Below, in pieces: positions 33,889 to 41,490 of a stretch of 50,186 nt of DNA. The notes under the pieces were generated by a model. The model did not search any database. It worked only from the letters and a program-made list of their open reading frames with translations, and was not told the origin of the DNA. The position numbers and the translations under genes are program-made. Origin of the DNA: Silvimonas sp. (GTDB lineage Bacteria; Pseudomonadota; Gammaproteobacteria; Burkholderiales; Chitinibacteraceae). The stretch lies in the NCBI GenBank assembly GCA_030151005.1, contig JASLES010000114.1:1-50186 (forward strand), read 5' to 3'. Position 1 is the first letter of the stretch, and each line of letters starts with the position of its first letter.

Positions 33889-34665
33889 ATGGAAGTCATT
33901 CATTCACCGCAGAACGCGTTGTACAAGCTTTGCCATAAACTGGCGACGCATCGGCGGGATCGTCTCAAGCAAAAGAAAACCCTGCTCGATGGTGCACATC
34001 TGATTGCCGCCGCACTGGATGCCGGTTGGGTCATCGAAAAACTGCTGGTCACGCCAGATGGGGCCGCCAATCCGGAAGTGGCTGGTTTGATCAAAGCCTG
34101 TGATGTCCCGGCTACGGTACTGGAAAGCGCGCTGTTCAAGGCGTTGTCTGAATTACCCAGCCCCACGGGGGTCATGGCGCTGGTCAGTATTCCCGATAGC
34201 CAACCGCTGCGGCAAACCGGCTTGTGCCTGCTGCTTGACGGGGTGCAAGACCCTGGCAATGTCGGTTCCATTTTGCGTACGGCCGCCGCAGCCGGAGTAG
34301 ACCAGGTCTTGTTGTCCGATCACTGTGCCGATTTGTGGTCACCCAAAGTTTTGCGGGCCGGCATGGGCGCGCATTTTGTACTTGATCTGGTGGAGCGCGC
34401 AGATCTGGCGCAGTTTGCCGACGACTTTGCCGGCCCGGTGGCGGCGTTGATGCTGGACGACGCCCAGGACCTGTATGCCACCAGCCTGAGCGGCAATCTG
34501 GCACTGGTCATGGGGTCGGAAGGCCAGGGCGTGTCTGCCGCGATGACTGCCCGCGCCACTCTGCGGCTGACTATTCCCATGCAACCGGGTATCGAATCTC
34601 TCAACGTGGGTGCTGCTGCGGCCATTTGCCTGTACGAGCGCGTACGGCAAGTCCGCGCAGCCTGA
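33889..34665 (+). CDS. TrmH/SpoU-family RNA 2'-O-ribose methyltransferase
   Basis: This is a SPOUT methyltransferase of 258 residues. The N-terminal substrate-binding domain (about 1-95) carries LLDGAHLIAAALDAG. The catalytic domain holds motif 1 LLDGVQDPGNVGSILRTA (Asn124, Arg130), motif 2 LVMGSEGQGVS and motif 3 IPMQPGIESLNVGAAAAI, which form the knotted SAM site. Related proteins methylate 23S rRNA (RlmB-like) or tRNA, and the target cannot be set from sequence alone. The frame is open further upstream, but ATG 33889 after CCGAGAGTGGT gives the family start. Confidence 0.9.
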   Translation: MEVIHSPQNALYKLCHKLATHRRDRLKQKKTLLDGAHLIAAALDAGWVIEKLLVTPDGAANPEVAGLIKACDVPATVLESALFKALSELPSPTGVMALVSIPDSQPLRQTGLCLLLDGVQDPGNVGSILRTAAAAGVDQVLLSDHCADLWSPKVLRAGMGAHFVLDLVERADLAQFADDFAGPVAALMLDDAQDLYATSLSGNLALVMGSEGQGVSAAMTARATLRLTIPMQPGIESLNVGAAAAICLYERVRQVRAA

Positions 34666-34730
34666 GTCTGGCTGCCAACCGCCTATAATCAGACTATCGT
34701 CTGAGCCGCAACCGTGCTGTGGAACCCGTC

Positions 34731-35228
34731 ATGCCCCATTTTCCAGATGGCCTTTTTTTTGAAGCGCGCCTGCCGCTAACCTGGCAGAACGAACCCGTGC
34801 AACACCCGCTAGAGGCCCAGCGCTATCTGGAGGTACTGGAGGCCATGGACCAGCACCCGCACGAAGAACGCGAGGTCTCGCAGGTGGAGTCCCGGCTGGA
34901 CCTGCAACTGCTGTGGCTGGCGCGTTTGCTCACCCCGCAAAAGCCACCAGAGCGCGATAGCCTGATCGGCATTGAGCACGTGCAATGGGTTCAGTCCGAG
35001 CCGTTAGCCGTGGGCCAGCGTGGTTATGTCGGGTTGATGCTGAGTAACAGTTTGCCGTATCTGATGAGCTTGCCCGCCCAGGTGGAACACATTGAGACTG
35101 GTGACGATGGGCAAATCATTCTGGCGAAATGGGACTACCCCACGCCGGGCCTGAAAGAAGTCTTTGAACGGACGGTTTTTCGTCATCACCGCGAATTCAT
35201 TCGCCGTAATCGTGGAGCAGATTCTTGA
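34731..35228 (+). CDS. Hypothetical protein, possibly atypical PilZ-like
   Basis: The 165-residue acidic protein is soluble with no signal peptide. The N-terminal half is helical (EAQRYLEVLEAMDQHPHEER). The second half reads like a small beta-barrel, with QRGYVGLMLSNSLPYLMSLP then GQIILAKW, and ends in the basic helix FERTVFRHHREFIRRNR. That layout resembles atypical PilZ-type c-di-GMP proteins of Betaproteobacteria, but the RxxxR and DxSxxG ligand motifs are absent, so the call is weak. TATAAT at 34684-34689 offers a -10 without a good -35. Its last codon overlaps the ung start. GTG 34719 is an alternative start. Confidence 0.6.
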   Translation: MPHFPDGLFFEARLPLTWQNEPVQHPLEAQRYLEVLEAMDQHPHEEREVSQVESRLDLQLLWLARLLTPQKPPERDSLIGIEHVQWVQSEPLAVGQRGYVGLMLSNSLPYLMSLPAQVEHIETGDDGQIILAKWDYPTPGLKEVFERTVFRHHREFIRRNRGADS

Positions 35229-35902
35229 TTTTTGATGCTATTCCTGCCGCCTGGCAACCGCTACTGGCCGCATTGCGTCAGCACCCCGCGCTGGCAGATC
35301 TGGGCCGGTTTCTGAATGATGAAGCCGCTGCCGGCAAAGTGATCTATCCGCCACGCCCACACTGGTTTGCCGCGCTGGCGCATGTTGCCCCGGCGGATGT
35401 CAAAGTGGTTATCCTGGGGCAGGACCCGTATCACGGCGCAGGGCAGGCTCATGGGCTGAGTTTTTCGGTGCCGCCGGGGATCAAAAAGCCGCCGTCGCTA
35501 AACAATATCTGGAAAGAAATCGCCCGCGATCTGGGGCTGACGCCGCCGCAAGATGGTTCACTGCTGGGTTGGGCGGATCAAGGGGTGTTGTTGCTCAATA
35601 CCGTGTTGACGGTAGAGGCTGATTGCGCGGCATCGCACGCCAAACGCGGCTGGGAAATCCTCACCGATGAGATCATCCGGCAACTGGCCACGCAAGAATC
35701 CGGCATTGTATTCATGCTCTGGGGCAGCCACGCGCAAAAGAAAGCCGCATTGATCGACCGGAGCAAACACCTGGTGCTGGAGTCTGTTCACCCATCGCCC
35801 TTGTCGGCGCACCGCGGGTTTATTGGCAACGGCCATTTCTCTGCCGCCAATCACTATCTGCAAGCACAGCAACGGCCCGTCATCGATTGGGCCAAGGCCT
35901 GA
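35225..35902 (+). CDS. ung: Uracil-DNA glycosylase
   Basis: Family 1 UDG removes uracil from DNA to start base excision repair. The 225-residue product has the catalytic water-activating Asp67 in VVILGQDPYHGAGQAHGLSF. The substrate-binding SLNNIWKEI and GVLLLNTVLTVE follow, and the HPSPLSAHRGF leucine-loop contains the catalytic His. Length matches E. coli Ung (229). The start appears to be TTG 35225, overlapping the upstream stop by four bases (TTGA), with GGAG about 8-9 bases before it. No better ATG or GTG lies before the conserved region. Confidence 0.95.
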   Translation: MIFDAIPAAWQPLLAALRQHPALADLGRFLNDEAAAGKVIYPPRPHWFAALAHVAPADVKVVILGQDPYHGAGQAHGLSFSVPPGIKKPPSLNNIWKEIARDLGLTPPQDGSLLGWADQGVLLLNTVLTVEADCAASHAKRGWEILTDEIIRQLATQESGIVFMLWGSHAQKKAALIDRSKHLVLESVHPSPLSAHRGFIGNGHFSAANHYLQAQQRPVIDWAKA

Positions 35903-35995
35903 TAAGTACGCCACACCACACAAAAAGCCGCTAAACAGACCGGGAACACCGGCGCACACGGCTTCAGAGCAACCGCAGCGGAACGAAACCCGATC

Positions 35996-36880
35996 ATGTC
36001 TTCCCTTCTTGCCTTCGATATTGGCGGCACGCAGATCAAGTACGGCCTTGTCGGGCCGGATGGCGTGGTAAGCCAGATACAGACTGTCGCTACACCTGCG
36101 CAACAGGGTGGGCCTCACGTGCTTGATTTCTTGTGCGGGCTGGCCGCGCCGCTGATCGCGAAGCATGCCCCGGTTGGCATCGCCGTCAGCACGCTCGGGC
36201 TGGTTGATCCGGTTGAGGGCGTGATCCTGGGGGCTGCGGAGGCAATCCCCGATTACCCCGGCTGTTCTCCCAAGACCGTGCTGACACGCGCATTTGGTCT
36301 GCCGGTGACGGTGGAAAACGATGTGAACTGCGTAGCGCTGGCCGAAGGCTGGACCGGCGCTGCGCAAGGTTGCGCCCACTTTATTGCGTTGACGGTGGGG
36401 ACGGGTATTGGCGGCGGCATTGTCATCAATCACACGCTATACCGTGGTGCGCGCGCGGCCGCAGGTGAATGGGGCTATATGCGCATCGACGGCAAGATGT
36501 GGGAACAGCATGCCTCGACGTCTGCCCTGGTCCGTGCGATTGAGGCTGCCACAGGCGAGGGCGGCTGGAGCGGTGAGCGCATCATGTCCGCCTACGACGG
36601 TGGCGATGCGGTGGTTTGTGCCGTCGTTGCCCAATGGCGTGAACTGCTGGCGACCGGCATTGCCAACCTGATATACGCTTTCAACCCGCAGCGTGTGGTG
36701 GTGGGCGGCGGTATCAGTGCCCGGGGTGAACGTTTCCGGCAAGAGCTTGATGCGGCGATTGATGCCGTGCTGGAAGCGGATTTTCGCGGCACAACGGATA
36801 TTTGCCTTGCCAGTGCGGGCAACCATGCCGGCATGATCGGTGCAGCCCGCAACTGGTGGCTGACCCACACCGCTGCCTGA
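35996..36880 (+). CDS. ROK-family sugar kinase
   Basis: The 294-residue protein has an N-terminal phosphate-1 motif LLAFDIGGTQIKYGLV. ENDVNCVALAEGW carries the catalytic Asp, and GTGIGGGIV and GEWGYM are further ROK signatures. Unlike glucokinases, NagK or Mlc, it lacks the CxCGxxGCxE zinc motif after GEWGYM (it reads RIDGKMWEQHAS), as in ROK beta-glucoside-type kinases. The substrate is unknown. The gene lies 41 bases upstream of a leaderless GH9 glycosidase, so a hexose or amino sugar released by that enzyme is the natural candidate. Confidence 0.88.
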   Translation: MSSLLAFDIGGTQIKYGLVGPDGVVSQIQTVATPAQQGGPHVLDFLCGLAAPLIAKHAPVGIAVSTLGLVDPVEGVILGAAEAIPDYPGCSPKTVLTRAFGLPVTVENDVNCVALAEGWTGAAQGCAHFIALTVGTGIGGGIVINHTLYRGARAAAGEWGYMRIDGKMWEQHASTSALVRAIEAATGEGGWSGERIMSAYDGGDAVVCAVVAQWRELLATGIANLIYAFNPQRVVVGGGISARGERFRQELDAAIDAVLEADFRGTTDICLASAGNHAGMIGAARNWWLTHTAA

Positions 36881-36921
36881 AGCCGCACCGTATCAAGCCC
36901 GCAGAGGCAACCGGAGACGAA

Positions 36922-38610
36922 ATGAAAATCCTGTGCAACCACATCGGTTTTACCCCGCACGCACGCAAGCTGGCGACCATTGAAGCGCCGGCCAACGCCG
37001 TCCTGCTGACCTTCAGCCTGTATGACGCCACAACGCGCCAGAAGGTATTGAGCGGCCCGATTACCGCCAGCGGTGCGGTAGATAAATGGAAAGACTGGCA
37101 TTTCTGGCAAGCCGATTTTTCCGCGCTGACCGAGGTGGGTGAGTATTTCATGGTGGTCGATGGCATCCAGCCACCGCTGGTATCGCACACCTTTGCGATC
37201 GATGCGGACCTGTTTGCCGGCCAGATGCTCTCTGACATTGTTCACTACATCAAGGGCCAGCGTTGCACTGGCCTGTATGACAGCGCGGATCGCAGTCGCC
37301 CAAAATTTGACAGTGACGAGCGCCGGGATGTCCACGGCGGCTGGTTTGATGCCTCGGGCGATTGCTCCAAATATCTATCGCATTTGTCCGTCGCCAATTT
37401 CATGAATCCGCAGCAAACACCGCAAGTGGTGTGGAACCTGCTGGACGGCCACGCGCAATTGCCGCCACAACTGAAGTGGTTCAATGAACGCATGGTCGAT
37501 GAAGCCCTGCATGGCGCGGATTTTTTGCTGCGCATGCAAGATCCGGCCGGTTTTTTCTACATGACCTTGTTCGATAAATGGTCCAAGGATGAAAATCAGC
37601 GTGACCTGTGCGCGTATGCCACGCAGCAAGGCATCAAGTCTGACCGGTATCAGGCCGCGTTCCGGCAGGGCGGCGGCATGACCATTGCCGCGCTGGCCCG
37701 CGCCAGCCAGTCCAGCCGTGATGGCGAATTCACGCGCGACCAATATCTGGGTGCGGCGCAAACCGGCTTTGCCCATTTGCAAGAACACAATCTGCGCTAT
37801 CTGGATGATGGCGTGGAAAACATCATCGATGATTATTGCGCCTTGCTGGCCGCAACCGAACTGCTGGCCGCGACTGGCGAGGGCACGTACGCCGACGCCG
37901 CTGTACGGCGGGTCAATAACCTGCTGGTCCGCCAGCATGACGAAGGCTGGTTCCGCGCGGACGAAACCGGCGCGCGTTCGTTCTTTCACGCGGCCGATGC
38001 CGGCTTGCCGGAAATCGCCCTGATGCGTTATCTGGAAGTCGTGCCAGCCAGCCCGTTGGCCGGTAGAATTCGTGCCGCTTTGCGTCTGGCATTTGAATAT
38101 GCCTTGCGCATTACCGGCGAAGAAGTGAACAATCCGTTCGGCTACCCCCGGCAATACGTCTTGCAGCCGGGCAAACCCGGGCAGACGCAGTTCTTCATCC
38201 CGCATGACAATGGAACCGGGTACTGGTGGCAGGGCGAAAATGCGCGGCTGGGCTCAATTGCCGCCGCTGCAGCGCGCGCCAGCCGATTGTTGAGTGAAGA
38301 AACCGCGTTTGCCGAGCAGCTGGATCACTACGCGCAGGCTGCGCTGGACTGGATTCTGGGCCACAATCCGTTTGATAGCTGCATGTTGCAGGGCTGGGGG
38401 CGCAATAATCCGCGCTACGAACCTGGCTATTACAATGCGCCCGGTGGTGTGTGCAACGGCATCACCAGCGGGCTTGAGGATGAAGCAGACATCGATTTCA
38501 AAAAGTCCGAGGTCGCGACCATGGCCAACAGCTGGCGCTGGACCGAACAATGGATGCCGCATGGTGCCTGGCTTTTTCTGGCGCTATGCAGCCGAATCAA
38601 CAAGGAGTAA
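36922..38610 (+). CDS. GH9-family glycosidase without signal peptide (putative exo-beta-glucosaminidase)
   Basis: The 562-residue protein has an N-terminal immunoglobulin-like CelD_N domain (about 1-95, NHIGF start) and an (alpha/alpha)6 GH9 domain. The nucleophile-water Asp pair is at 143 and 147 in GGWFDASGDCSKY, and the likely acid Glu542 is in WRWTEQWMPHGAW. There is no signal peptide, so it should be cytoplasmic. As I recall, Vibrionaceae intracellular GH9 glucosaminidases of chitin/chitosan catabolism share segments like MNPQQTPQVVW and NAPGGVCNGITSGLEDE. Cellodextrin cleavage is the alternative. hldD starts 3 bases after its stop, using AAGGAG inside this gene. Confidence 0.85.
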   Translation: MKILCNHIGFTPHARKLATIEAPANAVLLTFSLYDATTRQKVLSGPITASGAVDKWKDWHFWQADFSALTEVGEYFMVVDGIQPPLVSHTFAIDADLFAGQMLSDIVHYIKGQRCTGLYDSADRSRPKFDSDERRDVHGGWFDASGDCSKYLSHLSVANFMNPQQTPQVVWNLLDGHAQLPPQLKWFNERMVDEALHGADFLLRMQDPAGFFYMTLFDKWSKDENQRDLCAYATQQGIKSDRYQAAFRQGGGMTIAALARASQSSRDGEFTRDQYLGAAQTGFAHLQEHNLRYLDDGVENIIDDYCALLAATELLAATGEGTYADAAVRRVNNLLVRQHDEGWFRADETGARSFFHAADAGLPEIALMRYLEVVPASPLAGRIRAALRLAFEYALRITGEEVNNPFGYPRQYVLQPGKPGQTQFFIPHDNGTGYWWQGENARLGSIAAAAARASRLLSEETAFAEQLDHYAQAALDWILGHNPFDSCMLQGWGRNNPRYEPGYYNAPGGVCNGITSGLEDEADIDFKKSEVATMANSWRWTEQWMPHGAWLFLALCSRINKE

Positions 38611-38613
38611 GTA

Positions 38614-39615
38614 ATGACCATCGTGGTTACCGGCGCGGCCGGTTTTATCGGTTCCAACATCGTCAAGGCGCTCAACGAGCGCGGCGAAACCGACATCATC
38701 GCTGTGGACAACCTCACGCGGGGCGACAAGTTCCGCAATCTGGTCGATTGCCAGATTTCGCACTACGTCGACAAAAACGAGTTCATCGCCGAGCTGGCCA
38801 GTGGCCGCTGGGATGGCCAAATCACCGCTATCCTGCATCAGGGTGCGTGTTCCGACACCATGGAACACAACGGCAAGTACATGATGGAAAACAACTATCA
38901 GTACACGCTGGGTCTGTTTGAGTGGTGCCAGGCTGAAGAAGTCCAGTTCATTTATGCGTCCAGCGCGGCCACCTACGGTGCCGGCACGAACGGTTTTCAT
39001 GAAGACCCGGAGTGCGAATCGCCGCTGAACGTCTACGGGTATTCCAAGCTGCTGTTCGATCAGGTTTTGCGTCAGCGCTGGGACGATCTGTCTGCCCAGG
39101 CGGTGGGTTTCCGTTACTTCAACGTGTACGGTGATCGGGAATGGCACAAGGAGCGCATGGCGTCCGTGGCGTTCCACCACTACAACCAGTATCGCCAGAA
39201 CGGCAAGGTCAAACTGTTTGGCGAATACGGCGGTTATCCGGCCGGCGGTCACACCCGTGACTTTGTTTCGGTGGAAGACGTGGTCAAGGTCAACCTGTGG
39301 TTCCTGGATAACGCGGAAGTCTGTGGCGTGTACAACGTGGGCACTGGCCGCGCGCAGCCATTCAATGACGTGGCAACCTCCGTCATCAACACCTTCCGCC
39401 AGCACGAAGGCAAATCGGTGCTGACGCTGGACCAGATCCTGTCTGAAGGGTTGCTGGAGTACACCGAATTCCCGGATGCCCTCAAGGGCAAGTACCAGAG
39501 CTTTACCGAGGCCGATCTGACGCTGTTGCGTGAAGCCGGCTATGACGAGCCATTCATGACCGTCGAAGAAGGTGTGCAGCGCTACGTGGAAACACTGCTC
39601 AAGCGTGGCGCCTGA
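38614..39615 (+). CDS. hldD: ADP-L-glycero-D-manno-heptose 6-epimerase
   Basis: This extended SDR enzyme of 333 residues makes the heptose donor for the LPS inner core. The NADP-binding GAAGFIGSNIVKALN is followed by ILHQGACSDTMEHNGKYMM. The catalytic YGYSK is in NVYGYSKLLFDQVLRQRW, and FRYFNVYGDREWHK follows. Length is near E. coli HldD (310) with a slightly longer C-terminus. It follows the GH9 gene by 3 bases, an unusual pairing functionally. It ends at a bidirectional terminator. Confidence 0.95.
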   Translation: MTIVVTGAAGFIGSNIVKALNERGETDIIAVDNLTRGDKFRNLVDCQISHYVDKNEFIAELASGRWDGQITAILHQGACSDTMEHNGKYMMENNYQYTLGLFEWCQAEEVQFIYASSAATYGAGTNGFHEDPECESPLNVYGYSKLLFDQVLRQRWDDLSAQAVGFRYFNVYGDREWHKERMASVAFHHYNQYRQNGKVKLFGEYGGYPAGGHTRDFVSVEDVVKVNLWFLDNAEVCGVYNVGTGRAQPFNDVATSVINTFRQHEGKSVLTLDQILSEGLLEYTEFPDALKGKYQSFTEADLTLLREAGYDEPFMTVEEGVQRYVETLLKRGA

Positions 39616-39636
39616 TCAACCGGCCTGGGTTTGGAC

Positions 39637-39670
39637 AAAAAAAGCCGCATCGTGTGATGCGGCTTTTTTT
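39637..39670. terminator. Bidirectional terminator between hldD and the AraC gene
   Basis: Seven A's and GCCGCATC (39637-39651), loop GTGT, GATGCGGC and seven T's (39656-39670) form a 15-bp stem. It serves hldD on the plus strand and the araC-type gene on the minus strand, whose TAA stop (39671-39669) overlaps the T run. Confidence 0.9.
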
Positions 39671-40589
39671 ACAGGCCCGCGTGACTAGTCACACCAGCAC
39701 GGATTAGCGCAGATTGCATGGCCGGCGCGTCTTCCTGCAATACCCGGCGCAAATGGTAGCGTTTGCGAAACGCCGCAGGAGACATGGCCTTGGCCAGACC
39801 AAACTGCTTGTAGAAATGACTGGGGCTGGGAAAGCCGCTTTCTTCCGCCACCAGCTGGATGGGCATTTGCGAGGTGATCAAGAGATTGCATGCATGGCCT
39901 ATGCGCAATTGCGCCAGCAAACCCGTCATGCTGTCTTGCAGTTGTTCTCGCAACAGGCGTTTGATGGTGGCTTCGCTACTGCGCGTGACCGTGGCCAGAT
40001 CGGCCAGAGTGACCGGCTCCCGGTAGTGTTCATGTAGCCAGGCCAGTGCGGTTTCGACACGTTTGTCCTGGTATTCTGGTGTCGGGGCGCCGCCAATCAA
40101 GCGTGCTTCATGATCCCGTGGTAACTGGTCGAGAATCTGTAGTAACCGACTGAGACGATCCAGCCCACGACTTTGATGTAGCTCGTCAAAAAGCGGTACC
40201 AGCCTGCGCGTGCAAGCCTCGCTAATGACGACGCCTTGCTGCACCTTGCGCAGCCAGTCGGCAAAGCCGATCAGCTCCGGCAAGCCGCCCGTAGCCAGTT
40301 GCTCCAGCCATTCGCGCGTAAAAAAGATGACCTGCACTTCATGACTCTGGCCATCGGCACGGGCTTGCGCCTGCCAGGTGTGCGCCTGATTGGGCGCCAC
40401 CAGGGTCAGATCCAGCTCACCAAACGGGGCCACATCCCCGCCGACATAGCGCATGCCACGGGCGCGACGGGTCAGCGTCAGCTCGTATTCCGGATGATAG
40501 TGCCAGGTAAATGGAACGCGATCGACCAGCAGATGCTGGTAATGCCAGCGCTGCCCGAAGGTCTGTCCCACCATTTCACGTATAAGCAT
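39669..40589 (-). CDS. AraC-family transcriptional regulator
   Basis: The 306-residue protein has an N-terminal cupin-like sensor domain (about 10-110; HYHPEYELTLTRRARGMRYV). The C-terminal AraC DNA-binding domain has two helix-turn-helix motifs (about 200-290), including VTLADLATVTRSSEATIKRLL and PIQLVAEESGFPSPSHFYKQF, ending with MSPAAFRKRYHL. The HYHPEYEL start suggests a sugar or small-molecule ligand. It is divergent from a HAD phosphatase and may control it. Dyads lie just upstream of its start. Confidence 0.92.
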   Translation of the reverse strand: MLIREMVGQTFGQRWHYQHLLVDRVPFTWHYHPEYELTLTRRARGMRYVGGDVAPFGELDLTLVAPNQAHTWQAQARADGQSHEVQVIFFTREWLEQLATGGLPELIGFADWLRKVQQGVVISEACTRRLVPLFDELHQSRGLDRLSRLLQILDQLPRDHEARLIGGAPTPEYQDKRVETALAWLHEHYREPVTLADLATVTRSSEATIKRLLREQLQDSMTGLLAQLRIGHACNLLITSQMPIQLVAEESGFPSPSHFYKQFGLAKAMSPAAFRKRYHLRRVLQEDAPAMQSALIRAGVTSHAGL

Positions 40590-40591
40590 AC

Positions 40592-40610
40592 GGGTTAAAC
40601 CCTAAGGGTT
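40592..40610. promoter_or_regulatory. Overlapping dyads in the AraC/HAD divergent region
   Basis: GGGTTAAACCC (40592-40602) and AACCCTAAGGGTT (40598-40610) are two perfect inverted repeats sharing AACCC, immediately upstream of the AraC start. They could be operator half-sites for autoregulation. AraC proteins more often use direct repeats, so this is tentative. No clear promoter was seen in the 122-base gap. Confidence 0.3.
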
Positions 40611-40711
40611 GGTTTGAGCTAATCCTGTAGAAATTTGCACCATAACAGAACGCAAGTCTAGCCCCAGCGCCTAATATGGAGTGATCTCCACTCTTGGCTC
40701 ACGAGGCTGAT

Positions 40712-41383
40712 ATGCAGCAACACCGCGCACAGGCGTTCCTGTTCGACATGGACGGCACCCTGATTGATTCTCACATACTGGTAGAACGGGTCTGGGAGGC
40801 GTGGTGCGCGCGCTGCGATCTGAATCTGGATGACATCCGTCCGTATACGCACGGCGTACGGACAGAAGACACGGTGCGCATGGTGGCGCCACATCTGGAT
40901 GTCGCTGCAGAAGTGGCCTGGATGGAAGAAATCGAAACGGATACCACTGGTGGCATTGCGCCGGTGCCTGGCGCAGATGTGTTCCTTCAGCAGATGCCGG
41001 TGGGTCGCTGGGCCGTGGTGACCTCCGCCTCCCGGCCGGTACTGGATGCCCGCTTTGCCGCGTGCAATATGCAATTACCGGACGTGGTGGTGACGTCTGA
41101 AGAGGTTGAGCGTGGCAAACCCGCGCCTGATCCTTATTTGCTGGCGGCAAAACGGCTGGGCGTAGATCCCGCACTATGCATTGTGTTTGAAGATGCGCCA
41201 GCCGGCATGGCCTCGGCGCTGGCCGCCGGGTGCAAGGTGGTGCTGGTCGGGGATTTCATCTCGGACGAACCTGGCGTCATTGGCCATATCACAGACTTTG
41301 CTCAGCTTGAGTTCTCCGTCGATGGCGATTTGCTGTTGAGCGCGCCGGCACCCTTGCTCAAAGGCCTGCGCGCCATCGCATAA
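40712..41383 (+). CDS. HAD-superfamily sugar phosphatase-like hydrolase
   Basis: The 223-residue phosphatase belongs to HAD subfamily IA. The nucleophile Asp12 and Asp14 lie in FLFDMDGTLIDSH, motif II is VVTSASRP, motif III Lys is in ERGKPAPDPYLLAAKRLG, and motif IV is CIVFEDAPAGMASALAAG. A helical cap (about residues 20-85) resembles those of YfbT/YniC-type hexose-phosphate phosphatases. The substrate is unknown. ATG 40712 follows CGAGG. It is divergent from an AraC-type regulator. Confidence 0.88.
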   Translation: MQQHRAQAFLFDMDGTLIDSHILVERVWEAWCARCDLNLDDIRPYTHGVRTEDTVRMVAPHLDVAAEVAWMEEIETDTTGGIAPVPGADVFLQQMPVGRWAVVTSASRPVLDARFAACNMQLPDVVVTSEEVERGKPAPDPYLLAAKRLGVDPALCIVFEDAPAGMASALAAGCKVVLVGDFISDEPGVIGHITDFAQLEFSVDGDLLLSAPAPLLKGLRAIA

Positions 41384-41445
41384 AGACGACCCGGCAACCG
41401 GGTGCGGGCACCTGGGCGATTGGTCCTGCACGCCCGTTATCAGCG

Positions 41446-41487
41446 GCACTCCATGATGAGGGTATAATTGCCCGATCACTGGAGTGC
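41446..41487 (+). promoter_or_regulatory. cysM promoter region flanked by an inverted repeat
   Basis: A consensus TATAAT lies at 41463-41468, but no good -35 at 16-18 bp; TTATCA at 41437 has a 20-base spacer. GCACTCCA (41446-41453) and TGGAGTGC (41480-41487) form a perfect dyad flanking the -10, extended by GC pairs outside a one-base mismatch. The right arm contains the GGAG Shine-Dalgarno of cysM. Confidence 0.45.
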
Positions 41488-41490
41488 TGC

